From: Microcaldota archaeon
Lineage (GTDB): Archaea > Micrarchaeota > Micrarchaeia > Micrarchaeales > Micrarchaeaceae
NCBI GenBank assembly: GCA_021810685.1
Contig: JAJZII010000011.1
Span: 1-12,043, forward strand
Direction: 5' to 3'
Length of the DNA: 12,043 nt
Part shown: positions 1-7,066 of the stretch, piece after piece
How the letters are laid out: the number at the start of each line of letters is the position of its first letter
How positions within the stretch are numbered: the first letter of the stretch is position 1
Made by a program: the position numbers and the translations under genes
Notes under the pieces: model-generated
What the model was told of the DNA's origin: nothing
Databases searched by the model: none
What the model saw: only the letters and a program-made list of their open reading frames with translations

Positions 1-1586
1 TGCAGGGACCCGCGCTGGCGCTGCTTGCCAAGCGCGAGCTGGACATCACCTCCTTCGTCCCGAAGCCGTTCTGGAAGGTTATTGCCAACGTCAAGGGCGT
101 GGAGTTCCTCAACAACCGCGGAGACATGTTCGAGAAGCCTGTAGCAGACGCCGCTCAGAAGACAGCCTCTGAGAACGCGGAGCACGGCGCCGTCAAGGAC
201 GTCGACGAAACCGAGGAGCAGAGGAGGCCCTGGCCGCCGTTCGACCTGACGTCGCTGCAATTGGAGGCGAGCAGGGCGCTGCACTTCGACCCGTCGCAGA
301 CTCTCGCCCTGGCGCAGGCACTGTATGAACGCTCATACATCTCATATCCGAGGACATCGTCGCAGAAGCTGCCTCCGTCCTTGGGGCTGCCGAGGATACT
401 CGAGGACCTGGCAAAGAACCCTAACTACTCCGAGCATGCTTCGAAGCTCATAGAGACGAAACGCTTCAGGCCTGCGGAGGGCTCGAAGACTGACGAGGCG
501 CACCCCGCCATATTTCCCACCGGCGTCATGCCTAAGGCCCTCTCGCCCCAGGAAGCAAAGCTCTATGACCTCATAACAAGGAGGTTCCTGGCATGCTTCG
601 CCGAGGCCGCGCTCGTGGCGCGCACGAAGGTAACGCTTGATTTCGGCGGCGAGGCGTTCTCAGTGACAGGATCCATCGTGAAGGCGAAGGGCTGGCTGGA
701 CTACTACCCGTTCGCGAGGATGGACGAGCGCATGCTGCCCCAGTTCAATGCAGGGGAGCGCGTTGTTGCCGAAAGCATAGAGGCCCGCGCGCTTCAGACG
801 CAGCCCCCGCGGCGCTACACCAAGGCGAGCATAATCTCAGAGCTCGAGAAGCGCGGTCTCGGCACCAAGGCCACGAGGGCAGGCATAGTCGACACACTAT
901 TCAGGCGCAACTACGTGGAGGGCTCCAGCATAAAGGTTACGGACTTCGGCATGACAGTATACAAGACGCTCGAGAAGAACTGCGAGATGATTGTTACTGA
1001 CGAGACCACGAAGAAGCTCGAGGAAGATATGGAGGGCATAGCGAAGGGCACGAAGACTGAGGATGAGGTGATAGCCGAGGGCAAGGAGATGCTTATGGAG
1101 GCGATCAAGCTCTTCGACAGGAACAAGGCCCAGATTGCGAACGCCATGAAGAGCAGTTTCGCGGCCGCGAACACGGTCGGCAAGTGCCCCACCGACGGCG
1201 GCGACCTGCTGATAAGGAAATCTGTGCGCGGCAAGCAGTTCGTCTCGTGCTCCAACTACCCTAAGTGCACCACTTCATATCCGCTCCCGCAGATGGCGAA
1301 GATCGTCCCTACTGACGAGGTCTGCCAATACTGCCACACACCGATAGTGAAGGTGATAAGGCGCGGCAGGCCGCCGTTCGAGATAGACTTAGACCCCAAC
1401 TGCGTCACAAAGAAGGAGTTCAGGGAAGCGCTCGAGGCCAAGAAGGCGAAGGCCGAGGAGGCGAAGAGGCAGAAAGAGCAGAAGAAAACCAACGCCCCGG
1501 CAAAGAAGAAGCCCGCTGCCAAAAGCAAAAGTTCCAAGAAAGGCGCCAACGCAAAGAAACCCGCAGCAAAGATAAGCAAAGCTTAA
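1..1586 (+). CDS. topA: Type IA DNA topoisomerase, C-terminal part (5' end outside window)
   Basis: The reading frame is open from base 3, so the gene enters from the left and its N-terminal Toprim region is missing. Type IA enzymes relax negatively supercoiled DNA by a transient 5'-phosphotyrosine link. The visible frame begins with QGPALALLAKRE, typical of the conserved core. The catalytic tyrosine is in ISYPRTSS, codon 345-347. KRGLGTKATRAG (about 850-885) is a conserved core motif. Two topoisomerase-type zinc ribbons follow (about 1185-1268 and 1322-1403). In each, one expected cysteine seems to be Asp: CPTDGG in the first, and a tail ending in DLDPNC in the second. The protein ends in a Lys/Ala-rich, low-complexity tail (about 1430-1583), probably for DNA binding. 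The family assignment is secure. The symbol topA is by family; reverse gyrase is less likely because these ends usually lack such a tail. Confidence 0.93.
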   Translation, partial: QGPALALLAKRELDITSFVPKPFWKVIANVKGVEFLNNRGDMFEKPVADAAQKTASENAEHGAVKDVDETEEQRRPWPPFDLTSLQLEASRALHFDPSQTLALAQALYERSYISYPRTSSQKLPPSLGLPRILEDLAKNPNYSEHASKLIETKRFRPAEGSKTDEAHPAIFPTGVMPKALSPQEAKLYDLITRRFLACFAEAALVARTKVTLDFGGEAFSVTGSIVKAKGWLDYYPFARMDERMLPQFNAGERVVAESIEARALQTQPPRRYTKASIISELEKRGLGTKATRAGIVDTLFRRNYVEGSSIKVTDFGMTVYKTLEKNCEMIVTDETTKKLEEDMEGIAKGTKTEDEVIAEGKEMLMEAIKLFDRNKAQIANAMKSSFAAANTVGKCPTDGGDLLIRKSVRGKQFVSCSNYPKCTTSYPLPQMAKIVPTDEVCQYCHTPIVKVIRRGRPPFEIDLDPNCVTKKEFREALEAKKAKAEEAKRQKEQKKTNAPAKKKPAAKSKSSKKGANAKKPAAKISKA

Positions 1587-1598
1587 AATGCGACGCTG

Positions 1599-1644
1599 GC
1601 ATATACTGCATATACCAATGCCGTGATCTACCATGCGCGCGCAG
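1599..1644 (+). promoter_or_regulatory. Probable promoter and ribosome binding site of the LamG-like gene
   Basis: The 46-base gap after the topoisomerase stop contains two CATATA-like elements (around 1599-1604 and 1610-1615). The first lies about 25-30 bases before the start region, as expected for an archaeal TATA box. GTGATC lies six bases before the ATG at 1633 and can act as a weak ribosome binding site. This rests on pattern only. Confidence 0.35.
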
Positions 1645-2481
1645 TCAGCGATGGAGTACCTGATGACCTACGGCTGGGCCATACTCATAATAGCAATAGT
1701 ACTTGCAGCGCTCTTCCAGCTCGGGGTCTTCAGCAGCAACACCTTCGCGCCGAAGGCGTCTCCTGGCTCCTGCCAGGTCTTCAGGCCAAACGGGCCGGGA
1801 AGCACGCAATTCATAAGTACTGAGGGTGTATGCAACGGCGAGCTGCCGCAGTATGTGGCGCAGTTTAATGGGCAGAGCAGTTATGTACGAATCACTAACA
1901 GCCCCTCGCTGCTTTCTGTCAATGCAAGTAATGCCTTTACTGTTGCTGTTTGGTCTAAAACTTCAAGTTTATCAAAATTATTTGACGGAGCTTACTGTGA
2001 CGAAATACGTATAACAGGAGGAAGCGTAGAAGATTATGGAACGCACAACGACCAGGCATATTCTTACATTCAAAATCCAAGCCAATGGACATTTGTTGTA
2101 GTTACCAAAAATACAAGCGGCTATGGAAATTTGTATAGCAATGGGCAATCAGTGGGTTCAGCAAGCGGGCTTCCTGCCGTAAGTGTATATCCCGGCTATT
2201 TCTTTACTGTTGGTGCGGAATATGCATGCGGTTCGTTTCAGAACTATATGTCAGGTATGATGTCTAACTTACAGGTCTACAACACCTCCCTCTCCCAGCC
2301 AGAGATAACTGCGCTCTACCAGGAAGGAATCGGAGGAGCCCCTATCGACCTCCAGCACCTCGTTGGCTGGTGGCCGCTCAACGGCAACGCCCACGATTAC
2401 AGCGGAAACAACAACAACGGCCAGACGAACGGTGGAGTGGTGTTCACTGCTAACTGGGAGAACGGCTACACACAGTCATAG
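1633..2481 (+). CDS. Secreted LamG-like protein with class III (pilin-type) signal peptide
   Basis: The 282-residue protein starts MRAQSAMEYLMTYGWA and continues with one hydrophobic helix (about residues 13-31). This fits the archaeal class III signal QxSxEYxxL, cut by a prepilin peptidase after a short basic leader, so the product should be exported and stay membrane- or pilus-associated. Residues about 75-230 resemble a LamG/concanavalin-like beta-sandwich (FNGQSSYVRI, then the usual WTFVVVTK strand and later LQVYNTSLS), a fold that often binds carbohydrate. Residues about 243-270 (LVGWWPLNGNAHDYSGN) look like the opening of a second LamG unit that never continues, so the C-terminal repeat may be truncated. 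The middle of the gene (about 1860-2270) is AT-rich while both ends are GC-rich, suggesting a recombined cassette. Ligand unknown; adhesion is an inference. Confidence 0.82.
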   Translation: MRAQSAMEYLMTYGWAILIIAIVLAALFQLGVFSSNTFAPKASPGSCQVFRPNGPGSTQFISTEGVCNGELPQYVAQFNGQSSYVRITNSPSLLSVNASNAFTVAVWSKTSSLSKLFDGAYCDEIRITGGSVEDYGTHNDQAYSYIQNPSQWTFVVVTKNTSGYGNLYSNGQSVGSASGLPAVSVYPGYFFTVGAEYACGSFQNYMSGMMSNLQVYNTSLSQPEITALYQEGIGGAPIDLQHLVGWWPLNGNAHDYSGNNNNGQTNGGVVFTANWENGYTQS

Positions 2482-2568
2482 GCACAGCTAGGCAAACAAT
2501 TCGAATGGCATAGCCTACGAGAGAGCGAGAAGAATCTATCGCTGACTCCGGGATTGCCGCAAGCGTTA
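2482..2568. other. Convergent intergenic region
   Basis: These 87 bases separate two gene 3' ends. AGCGA and TCGCT around 2526-2543 form a short inverted repeat that may be part of a shared terminator. No oligo-T run is evident, so the terminator is unproven. Confidence 0.25.
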
Positions 2569-2856
2569 TTATGCCTGCATCATGCTCTGCGCTATGCGCT
2601 TGCTCATCATGCGGCTGAAGGCGCCATGCTTCTGAGTGACCCTGTTCTTGGCCCTGCTCTTCGGCACCATCGTCGCGTAGCAGCCCACGCAGGCCATTCT
2701 CCTGGAGAGCTCTATCCTCTCCTGGCCGAATGCTTTCGAGGCGAGGATGAACTTCACCTCGCTGCCGCCCATGCGGCGCCCGCATATCGCACAGATGTCC
2801 CGTTTTGCAGCCTCCGCGCTGCTCAGACTAATCTCTGCTTTTACACCCATCTCCAT
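2569..2856 (-). CDS. Small basic four-cysteine zinc-ribbon protein, unassigned
   Basis: This is a 95-residue basic protein. It has two CxxC pairs, CAIC (residues 22-25) and CVGC, separated by 30 residues, as expected for one zinc-binding site. A Lys/Arg-rich helical tail follows. I chose the ATG at 2856 over the upstream GTG at 2886 because GGAGG lies about nine bases before it and a TATA-like box sits at a fitting distance upstream. The opening CAICG and the Cys spacing recall ribosomal protein L34e, but the usual basic N-terminus of L34e is absent, so I do not assign that name. A nucleic-acid or ribosome-associated role is an inference from charge and zinc site. The gene converges on the LamG-like gene with an 87-base gap. 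Confidence 0.7.
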   Translation of the reverse strand: MEMGVKAEISLSSAEAAKRDICAICGRRMGGSEVKFILASKAFGQERIELSRRMACVGCYATMVPKSRAKNRVTQKHGAFSRMMSKRIAQSMMQA

Positions 2857-2905
2857 TTGTAACCCCCTCCACTTCTGCACCCTCACATAGATTTGCGCCG
2901 CTCCT

Positions 2906-2917
2906 CATATTTATACC
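2906..2917 (-). promoter_or_regulatory. TATA-box promoter of the four-cysteine protein gene
   Basis: On the minus strand the sequence reads GGTATAAATATG, close to the archaeal TATA-box consensus, preceded by a purine-rich stretch that could be the BRE. Transcription would begin near 2885. That leaves a leader of about 28 bases containing the GGAGG site before the ATG at 2856, which supports that start choice. Confidence 0.55.
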
Positions 2918-3000
2918 TCACGCTTCCGATAATGGGTGCATAAAAAAAGAAGCGGAACAAGACAGTGCCTCCGACAGATTGCAAATCAGGCCTGCGAAAG

Positions 3001-4140
3001 CTATTTAAGAGGGGCAGTTTTCACATTTTTGGTCTGGAGTCCCAAAACGGCAGCCACTGCCTGTCTTATTGCACCTATGGGCGCGTCAGTCTTCATGCAC
3101 GACTTCTCGAGATGCGTCCCTGAAGCCTTGTAACCCATCTTCCTCAGCGCCTCCATGACTGCAACTGGGCTCGCCGACGGTGCACCTATACTCTTCGTCA
3201 GCTTAGGTATGCTGTAATACATGGGCGTGTCCAGCTCGTTGGCAAGGGCATCAGCAAACTTCTTCTCTTCCGGCGGTGCGTCGGAGCCTCTGAAATAGGT
3301 GGCCAGGGCCTTCCGCGCGTCGTCGCTGTAGAGGTTCCCGAGCCAAAGGCGGCCTGAAGCTTCGGCCTCCGCGCCGCAGAAGCCGCATTTCCTCAGCTGG
3401 GGGAGCGCGCCCTTGGCATGGAAGGCGTTGCAGCACTTAGCGCAGTACATTGCGTATCCCATCTCGTGCAGCGCCGAGTCCACCGCGCGCGCGCCGTGCT
3501 TCACCACGACGATGGCCCGCATATAGTGCAGGTACGTGAACGCCAGCTTCACCTCTATGCCAAAGTCGAACTGCGCTGCAGTCCGAGCCACATAGCCTAT
3601 CAGGATGCGCAGGCCTGTCTCGTGCGAGAGCACGTTGTGCATCGGCCATGCATCGTATACGCGGAGGCAGGCGCGCTGGTGGGCGCCGCACAGCAGAGCG
3701 GTATCTGTTGCCGTGACGGACAGCAGTGTGCCGTCCTTCACCACCTTCATTAGGTCATATAGGTATGGTGCTGCGCTGCCGAATGGGTCGAGATCTACGA
3801 CGTCGAACCTTTCATGTACTGTGTTGGCGAACTCCTGCACGCTGGTGTTGAGCGCGCGCATTGACGCGCCTTTGGTCCTATTGGCTCTGACATTGCGCCG
3901 CAGGTCCTTGAATGCAGTGGCGTTTATCTCGAGGAGCGTGGCCTTCGCCGCTCCGGCCTCCTTGCAGTACCTTATGCCGCGTATGCCTGTAGCTGCCGTG
4001 GCGTCGAGCACGCTGGCCTTCTTGGGCGCGAGCGCCTTCGCTAGCGCTATGCTCACGTCGCGCGAGAGCCTGGCTTGCGCGTTGAGGAACGCGCCGGTGT
4101 GGAGCACGGAGGTTTTTCCCTCGCTGTAAGAGTCAGGCAT
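3001..4140 (-). CDS. trm1: tRNA (guanine26-N2)-dimethyltransferase Trm1
   Basis: The enzyme uses S-adenosylmethionine to methylate N2 of G26 (in some archaea also G10) at the corner of tRNA, helping correct folding. The 379-residue length fits the family. Visible features in order: an N-terminal SRD segment (residues 26-28), the SAM-binding loop VLDATAATGIRGIRYC (44-59), the catalytic DLDPFGS motif (116-122), and a C-terminal domain with a probable zinc site at Cys233, Cys236, Cys252 and Cys255. The start ATG at 4140 overlaps the end of the upstream DUF357 gene by eight bases, so the two are probably cotranscribed and translationally coupled. GGAGG abuts the ATG, closer than usual. The adjacent tRNA-Ala has A at position 26, so it is not a substrate at that position. 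Confidence 0.93.
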   Translation of the reverse strand: MPDSYSEGKTSVLHTGAFLNAQARLSRDVSIALAKALAPKKASVLDATAATGIRGIRYCKEAGAAKATLLEINATAFKDLRRNVRANRTKGASMRALNTSVQEFANTVHERFDVVDLDPFGSAAPYLYDLMKVVKDGTLLSVTATDTALLCGAHQRACLRVYDAWPMHNVLSHETGLRILIGYVARTAAQFDFGIEVKLAFTYLHYMRAIVVVKHGARAVDSALHEMGYAMYCAKCCNAFHAKGALPQLRKCGFCGAEAEASGRLWLGNLYSDDARKALATYFRGSDAPPEEKKFADALANELDTPMYYSIPKLTKSIGAPSASPVAVMEALRKMGYKASGTHLEKSCMKTDAPIGAIRQAVAAVLGLQTKNVKTAPLK

Positions 4141-4378
4141 CCTCCAGCACCAGTTTCATAGCGTCGAGAAGGCCGTGGGCGTACGCTATTGCGGAAAAAG
4201 ATGTGTACAGGTCGCCCTTCTCCATGAAGCTCCGCGAGTCGCTCGCGTACATCTTCGCCAGCTCAAGCACCTTCGGAGAGCCCTTCAGGCCAGATGCGTC
4301 AATGCCCTTTATGCTCTCGTCGAAGAGCGACAGGTCCTTGGCTATGCGCGCCTTTATAGAATCGTCATCGCTTTCCAC
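4133..4378 (-). CDS. DUF357 family small helical protein
   Basis: The predicted product is 81 residues and almost fully alpha-helical. Its C-terminal half (FMEKGDLYTSFSAIAYAHG, then LLDA) matches the signature of the archaeal DUF357 family, small proteins of unknown function. A longer open frame extends to 4771, but that part is antisense to the gene at 4437-5030. I place the start at GTG 4378, because GGTGAT sits a few bases upstream and a TATA-like box lies about 40 bases upstream; TTG at 4381 is an alternative. It is first in a unit with trm1, with an eight-base overlap. The pairing hints at a tRNA- or RNA-linked role, which is inference only. Confidence 0.8.
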   Translation of the reverse strand: MESDDDSIKARIAKDLSLFDESIKGIDASGLKGSPKVLELAKMYASDSRSFMEKGDLYTSFSAIAYAHGLLDAMKLVLEDA

Positions 4379-4392
4379 CAAATCACCATAAC

Positions 4393-4431
4393 GTTTTATA
4401 TTCTGCGCTGGGTAGTATAAAATATATGGTG
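4393..4431. promoter_or_regulatory. Overlapping divergent core promoters
   Basis: The 58-base gap between the two start codons carries two facing TATA-like elements. GTTTTATATT (4393-4402, plus) places initiation near 4424, and GGTG (4428-4431) then serves the ATG at 4437. The minus-strand element (4414-4427, ATATATTTTATACT) places initiation near 4394, and GGTGAT (4382-4387) serves GTG 4378. The two core promoters interleave, so polymerase assembly on one may interfere with the other. Positions are pattern-based. Confidence 0.5.
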
Positions 4432-4436
4432 TTATA

Positions 4437-5030
4437 ATGGCCGAAAACTGGAGCGGACAGGCTGACCTGCTGATAAGTATTCTAGAGCCTACAGTCAAGG
4501 AAAAGTCAGGCCTGTCGCTGCGCGATCTGCTTACCGATCCTGGCAAGTATGCAGACACTGAAGGCCTTGATACAAAAATAATCAACATAAGGGAAGCTGC
4601 AAAGGTATATGTCGACACTACAATAGACGGGATGCCAGAGGAGAAGAAAAGCTTCGAGGACGACGCCATCAAGTGCGATTCCGTGACGAAGCAGCTGGGC
4701 CAGAATATCTCGCTGCAGACGAAGCAGAACAACGTACCTATAGTCAAGCCCGATTCGATGGAGAGGAACACCGACGGGGACGAGGTGTTCTACATAAGTT
4801 CCGTCGACAACTCAGTGCTCTCGCTCGTGCAGAAGCTCGTCACTGAATCGAAGTTCGTCGTTGATGTCGGCTACAGTTACAGGAACTACAACATAGGGGA
4901 GTGGCTGTTCGGCGGTGCAAAGAACTACGTCATAAGTGTGAACCTGAAGCCAAGCGCCATCATAGCCCTCGATTCCGCGCGGGACGAGCTGAATGTCCTC
5001 CTAGACCAAGTGGTTAGCCTTGCCCCCTGA
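4437..5030 (+). CDS. Unrecognised 197-residue cytosolic protein upstream of Fap7
   Basis: I do not recognise this family. The protein has no signal peptide and no membrane segment, and one cysteine (residue 80). Residues 1-100 look mainly helical and acidic. Residues about 115-197 look like a mixed alpha/beta domain with strands around VFYISSV, KFVVDVGY and NYVISVNL, ending in a long helix. Its codon use and GC content resemble the core genes around it, so recent transfer is not suggested. ATG 4437 has GGTG five bases upstream. The 3' end overlaps the Fap7-like gene by 11 bases, so the two are likely translated from one message. The tight overlap suggests a related role, perhaps in ribosome assembly, but nothing in the sequence shows it. 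Confidence 0.75.
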   Translation: MAENWSGQADLLISILEPTVKEKSGLSLRDLLTDPGKYADTEGLDTKIINIREAAKVYVDTTIDGMPEEKKSFEDDAIKCDSVTKQLGQNISLQTKQNNVPIVKPDSMERNTDGDEVFYISSVDNSVLSLVQKLVTESKFVVDVGYSYRNYNIGEWLFGGAKNYVISVNLKPSAIIALDSARDELNVLLDQVVSLAP

Positions 5031-5613
5031 AAGCAGCGCAAGAAGGCTTGTCGTGGCAGTGACCGGCACGCCGGGCACGGGTAAGAGCACGTTCGCGAAA
5101 ATGCTTTCGAAGGCCGTGCGCGGTTCCTCGGTGATAGAGATAAACGATGTGGCAAAGGAGCTCGGCCTCTACACTGGAAGGACATGGCACGGCTCCCGAG
5201 AGGTGCAGGTCAGAAGGCTCGCCGAAGCCGTAAAGAAACGTGTTTCGATGGCAGGGGGCCTTGTCCTCGTGGTGGGCCATCTCGCACCAGACCTTGGCAT
5301 AAAATGCGACATCGCGGTGGTGACTAGGCTCTCGCTGAGGAAGCTGGAGAGCAGGCTGAAGCTCAGGCATTACCACGCCGAGAAGATGCGCGAGAATCTC
5401 ATATCCGAAGCGCTGGACTACTGCGGCACAGCTATGAGCCGGGCGTGCAGCGAACTGTACGAGATTGAGGGAGCGGCTGAGGCCAGGACAGTTGCAGCAT
5501 ACATAACAAAAAGGGCGGAGGGCGTCAGCGCCGCGAAGCCTAAGCTCAGGGCCCACGACAAGGTCCGCGAGATTATGGGCATGGTCGCGAACGGCAATCC
5601 ATACGGGCTGTGA
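5020..5613 (+). CDS. fap7: Fap7/AK6-type adenylate kinase family protein
   Basis: This P-loop NTPase carries Walker A GTPGTGKST (residues 16-24), an NDVAKELGL segment matching the NMP-binding region (42-50), a VVGHLAP strand-loop with the conserved His (84-90), and an Arg-rich lid segment RLSLRKLESRLKLR (103-116). The order and spacing match archaeal Fap7/AK6 proteins, which bind ribosomal protein uS11 and act in late small-subunit maturation as well as having adenylate kinase activity. At 197 residues it is slightly long; the last 30 or so residues are a basic extension. I take the TTG at 5020, because later GTG codons would remove the first strand of the P-loop fold. It overlaps the preceding gene by 11 bases and converges on the CCA enzyme gene with a 10-base gap. 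The symbol is by family resemblance. Confidence 0.85.
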   Translation: MPPESSARRLVVAVTGTPGTGKSTFAKMLSKAVRGSSVIEINDVAKELGLYTGRTWHGSREVQVRRLAEAVKKRVSMAGGLVLVVGHLAPDLGIKCDIAVVTRLSLRKLESRLKLRHYHAEKMRENLISEALDYCGTAMSRACSELYEIEGAAEARTVAAYITKRAEGVSAAKPKLRAHDKVREIMGMVANGNPYGL

Positions 5614-5623
5614 AGCGCAGGCG

Positions 5624-7021
5624 TCAGATGTTCATCTTGCGCTCGTATGCCGCCATCAGCATTCTGGCGTACTTTTCAGGCATCGATTTCCCGTGAAGCA
5701 CTGCCATGCTCTTCCTTATATACGACGGGAACCTGAAGTTCCGGCTGGTGATCACGTGCCTCAACACCTGCTCAGGGGTTCCGAACCTTGACTGCTCTAT
5801 TGAGAAGATGCGTCCCTGCTCTATCGATATGTTTGGGCCGTCCTTGTGCTTCAAGTAAAAGCGTCTGGAGCCGTCGGCTATCGTGATTGGCGGGCCGAGA
5901 ACTACAGCGGCGTTTGCCACGCCCCTGTTCGTGAATACTGATATTATCGCGTCGGTGCCATCTATGTGCTGCAGCACGAGCAGGGGCTCGAAGCCATAGG
6001 CGGAGAGCTCGCGCCTGACCGACCCGGCCAGGTGCTTGAGTTGCGGCCAGAGCGTATCCTCTGATATGCGCGGCAGCTTGAACGCCAGTGTATGCACGTC
6101 GACTCCGTACTTCAAGACAAGCCCTTTCAGCCACTTGCGCGCCGCCGTGTCGGAATACCTCGGCCCGGACAGCGCCTTTTTGGAAGGGTTTGCGATTAGC
6201 GTGCGGCTCGCCACCATAAACCTAGCGAGCGATTCCTCAGACACGTTCGCCGCCACGTTACGGTCCTTGTCTGTTGGGTCGATCACGATGAGCTGCGAAC
6301 CGAACTTCTTCGAAAGGCCGGCTGCTGCTGTTTTGTCCTCCACTGCCTTGTTGGAGGCTATGTCCAGTATTATTGGAAGTTTCGCGTCGGCGAGCCTTTC
6401 GAGCAGGCTTATGAATGAGCCGTAGTGGTATATTAACAACTCGCACAGGTAGCCGGAGAAACCGGATATGCGCGCCTCCGCCCCGTAGATGCCATGCTCC
6501 TTCAGGAAGTACTTGAGCAGCCTTACCTCGTCGAGCTGGTGCTTCTTCAGGTGCGCCTTGATGAACTCGTTGTGGAGCTGCGTGCGGTCCACGCTAGTGC
6601 CCATATCGTTCGCATCCCGTATCTTGAAGGCCGGCACTATGTCGGCAGCGAAGCCGCCCTTGCGCTTGAGCTTCAGGTACGGATGTTCCGCGTAGTTTAT
6701 CTCGTAGGTTTCGCCGTCCTTCTTCGAGACTATCTTCTTGGCGATCTTCAGCGCTTCTGATTCCATCGTGCGCTCCGGCACGCCCTTTGGGAAGAGCAGG
6801 AATATGTCAATGTCGGACGAGCCGCGTATCTGGGTGCCGCGCGCCACAGAGCCTGCAAGTATTATCTCGACGTCAGCGGGTAGCACGCGCTTCAGCCGCC
6901 CCATCAGTTCGTTCGAGTACTCCCTGGTCGCATCGATCTCTTCCGCAGATGGCTTTATCTCTCCGAGCACCGGAAGGAACAGCCTTTCGAGCTTCTTCTT
7001 TTTCTCTGCTGACAGTGGCAT
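5624..7021 (-). CDS. cca: Archaeal class I CCA-adding tRNA nucleotidyltransferase
   Basis: The enzyme adds or repairs the 3' CCA end of tRNA using CTP and ATP without a nucleic acid template. With the start at 7021 the protein has 465 residues, about the family length. The nucleotidyltransferase signature GSVARGT (57-63) is followed by the catalytic aspartates in SSDIDIF (Asp70, Asp72) and a third in AADIVP (Asp127). The rest fits the archaeal tRNA-binding and tail domains. An open frame reaches 7066, but the ATG at 7021 has GGTGA five bases upstream and opens with the usual MPLSAEKK; ATG 7033 is possible. The gene lies close to a tRNA-Ala gene that lacks an encoded CCA, consistent with a CCA requirement in this organism. 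Confidence 0.94.
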   Translation of the reverse strand: MPLSAEKKKKLERLFLPVLGEIKPSAEEIDATREYSNELMGRLKRVLPADVEIILAGSVARGTQIRGSSDIDIFLLFPKGVPERTMESEALKIAKKIVSKKDGETYEINYAEHPYLKLKRKGGFAADIVPAFKIRDANDMGTSVDRTQLHNEFIKAHLKKHQLDEVRLLKYFLKEHGIYGAEARISGFSGYLCELLIYHYGSFISLLERLADAKLPIILDIASNKAVEDKTAAAGLSKKFGSQLIVIDPTDKDRNVAANVSEESLARFMVASRTLIANPSKKALSGPRYSDTAARKWLKGLVLKYGVDVHTLAFKLPRISEDTLWPQLKHLAGSVRRELSAYGFEPLLVLQHIDGTDAIISVFTNRGVANAAVVLGPPITIADGSRRFYLKHKDGPNISIEQGRIFSIEQSRFGTPEQVLRHVITSRNFRFPSYIRKSMAVLHGKSMPEKYARMLMAAYERKMNI

Positions 7022-7047
7022 GCATGTCACCATTAATTGAAAGCATA

Positions 7048-7057
7048 GTTTAAAATT
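7048..7057 (-). promoter_or_regulatory. Possible TATA box for the CCA enzyme gene
   Basis: On the minus strand the bases read AATTTTAAAC, a TATA-like element. It would place initiation near 7027, giving a very short leader before ATG 7021. In that case the GGTGA at 7028-7032 would be only marginally transcribed, so either the promoter or the ribosome binding site assignment may be wrong. Confidence 0.3.
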
Positions 7058-7066
7058 TGTGCGCAC

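Noticed and set aside
2970..2999. Anticodon-arm-like GATTGCAAATC suggesting a tRNA-Cys.
   Set aside because: No acceptor, D or T arm can be formed around it; the stem has mismatches.
3418..4129. Long plus-strand frames opposite trm1, and similar frames opposite topA, cca and korA.
   Set aside because: These are antisense shadows of GC-rich genes, rich in Arg, His and Ala, with no domains.
4379..4771. N-terminal extension of the DUF357 frame to 212 codons.
   Set aside because: The extension is antisense to the gene at 4437-5030 and crosses both promoters; the family is naturally about 80 residues.
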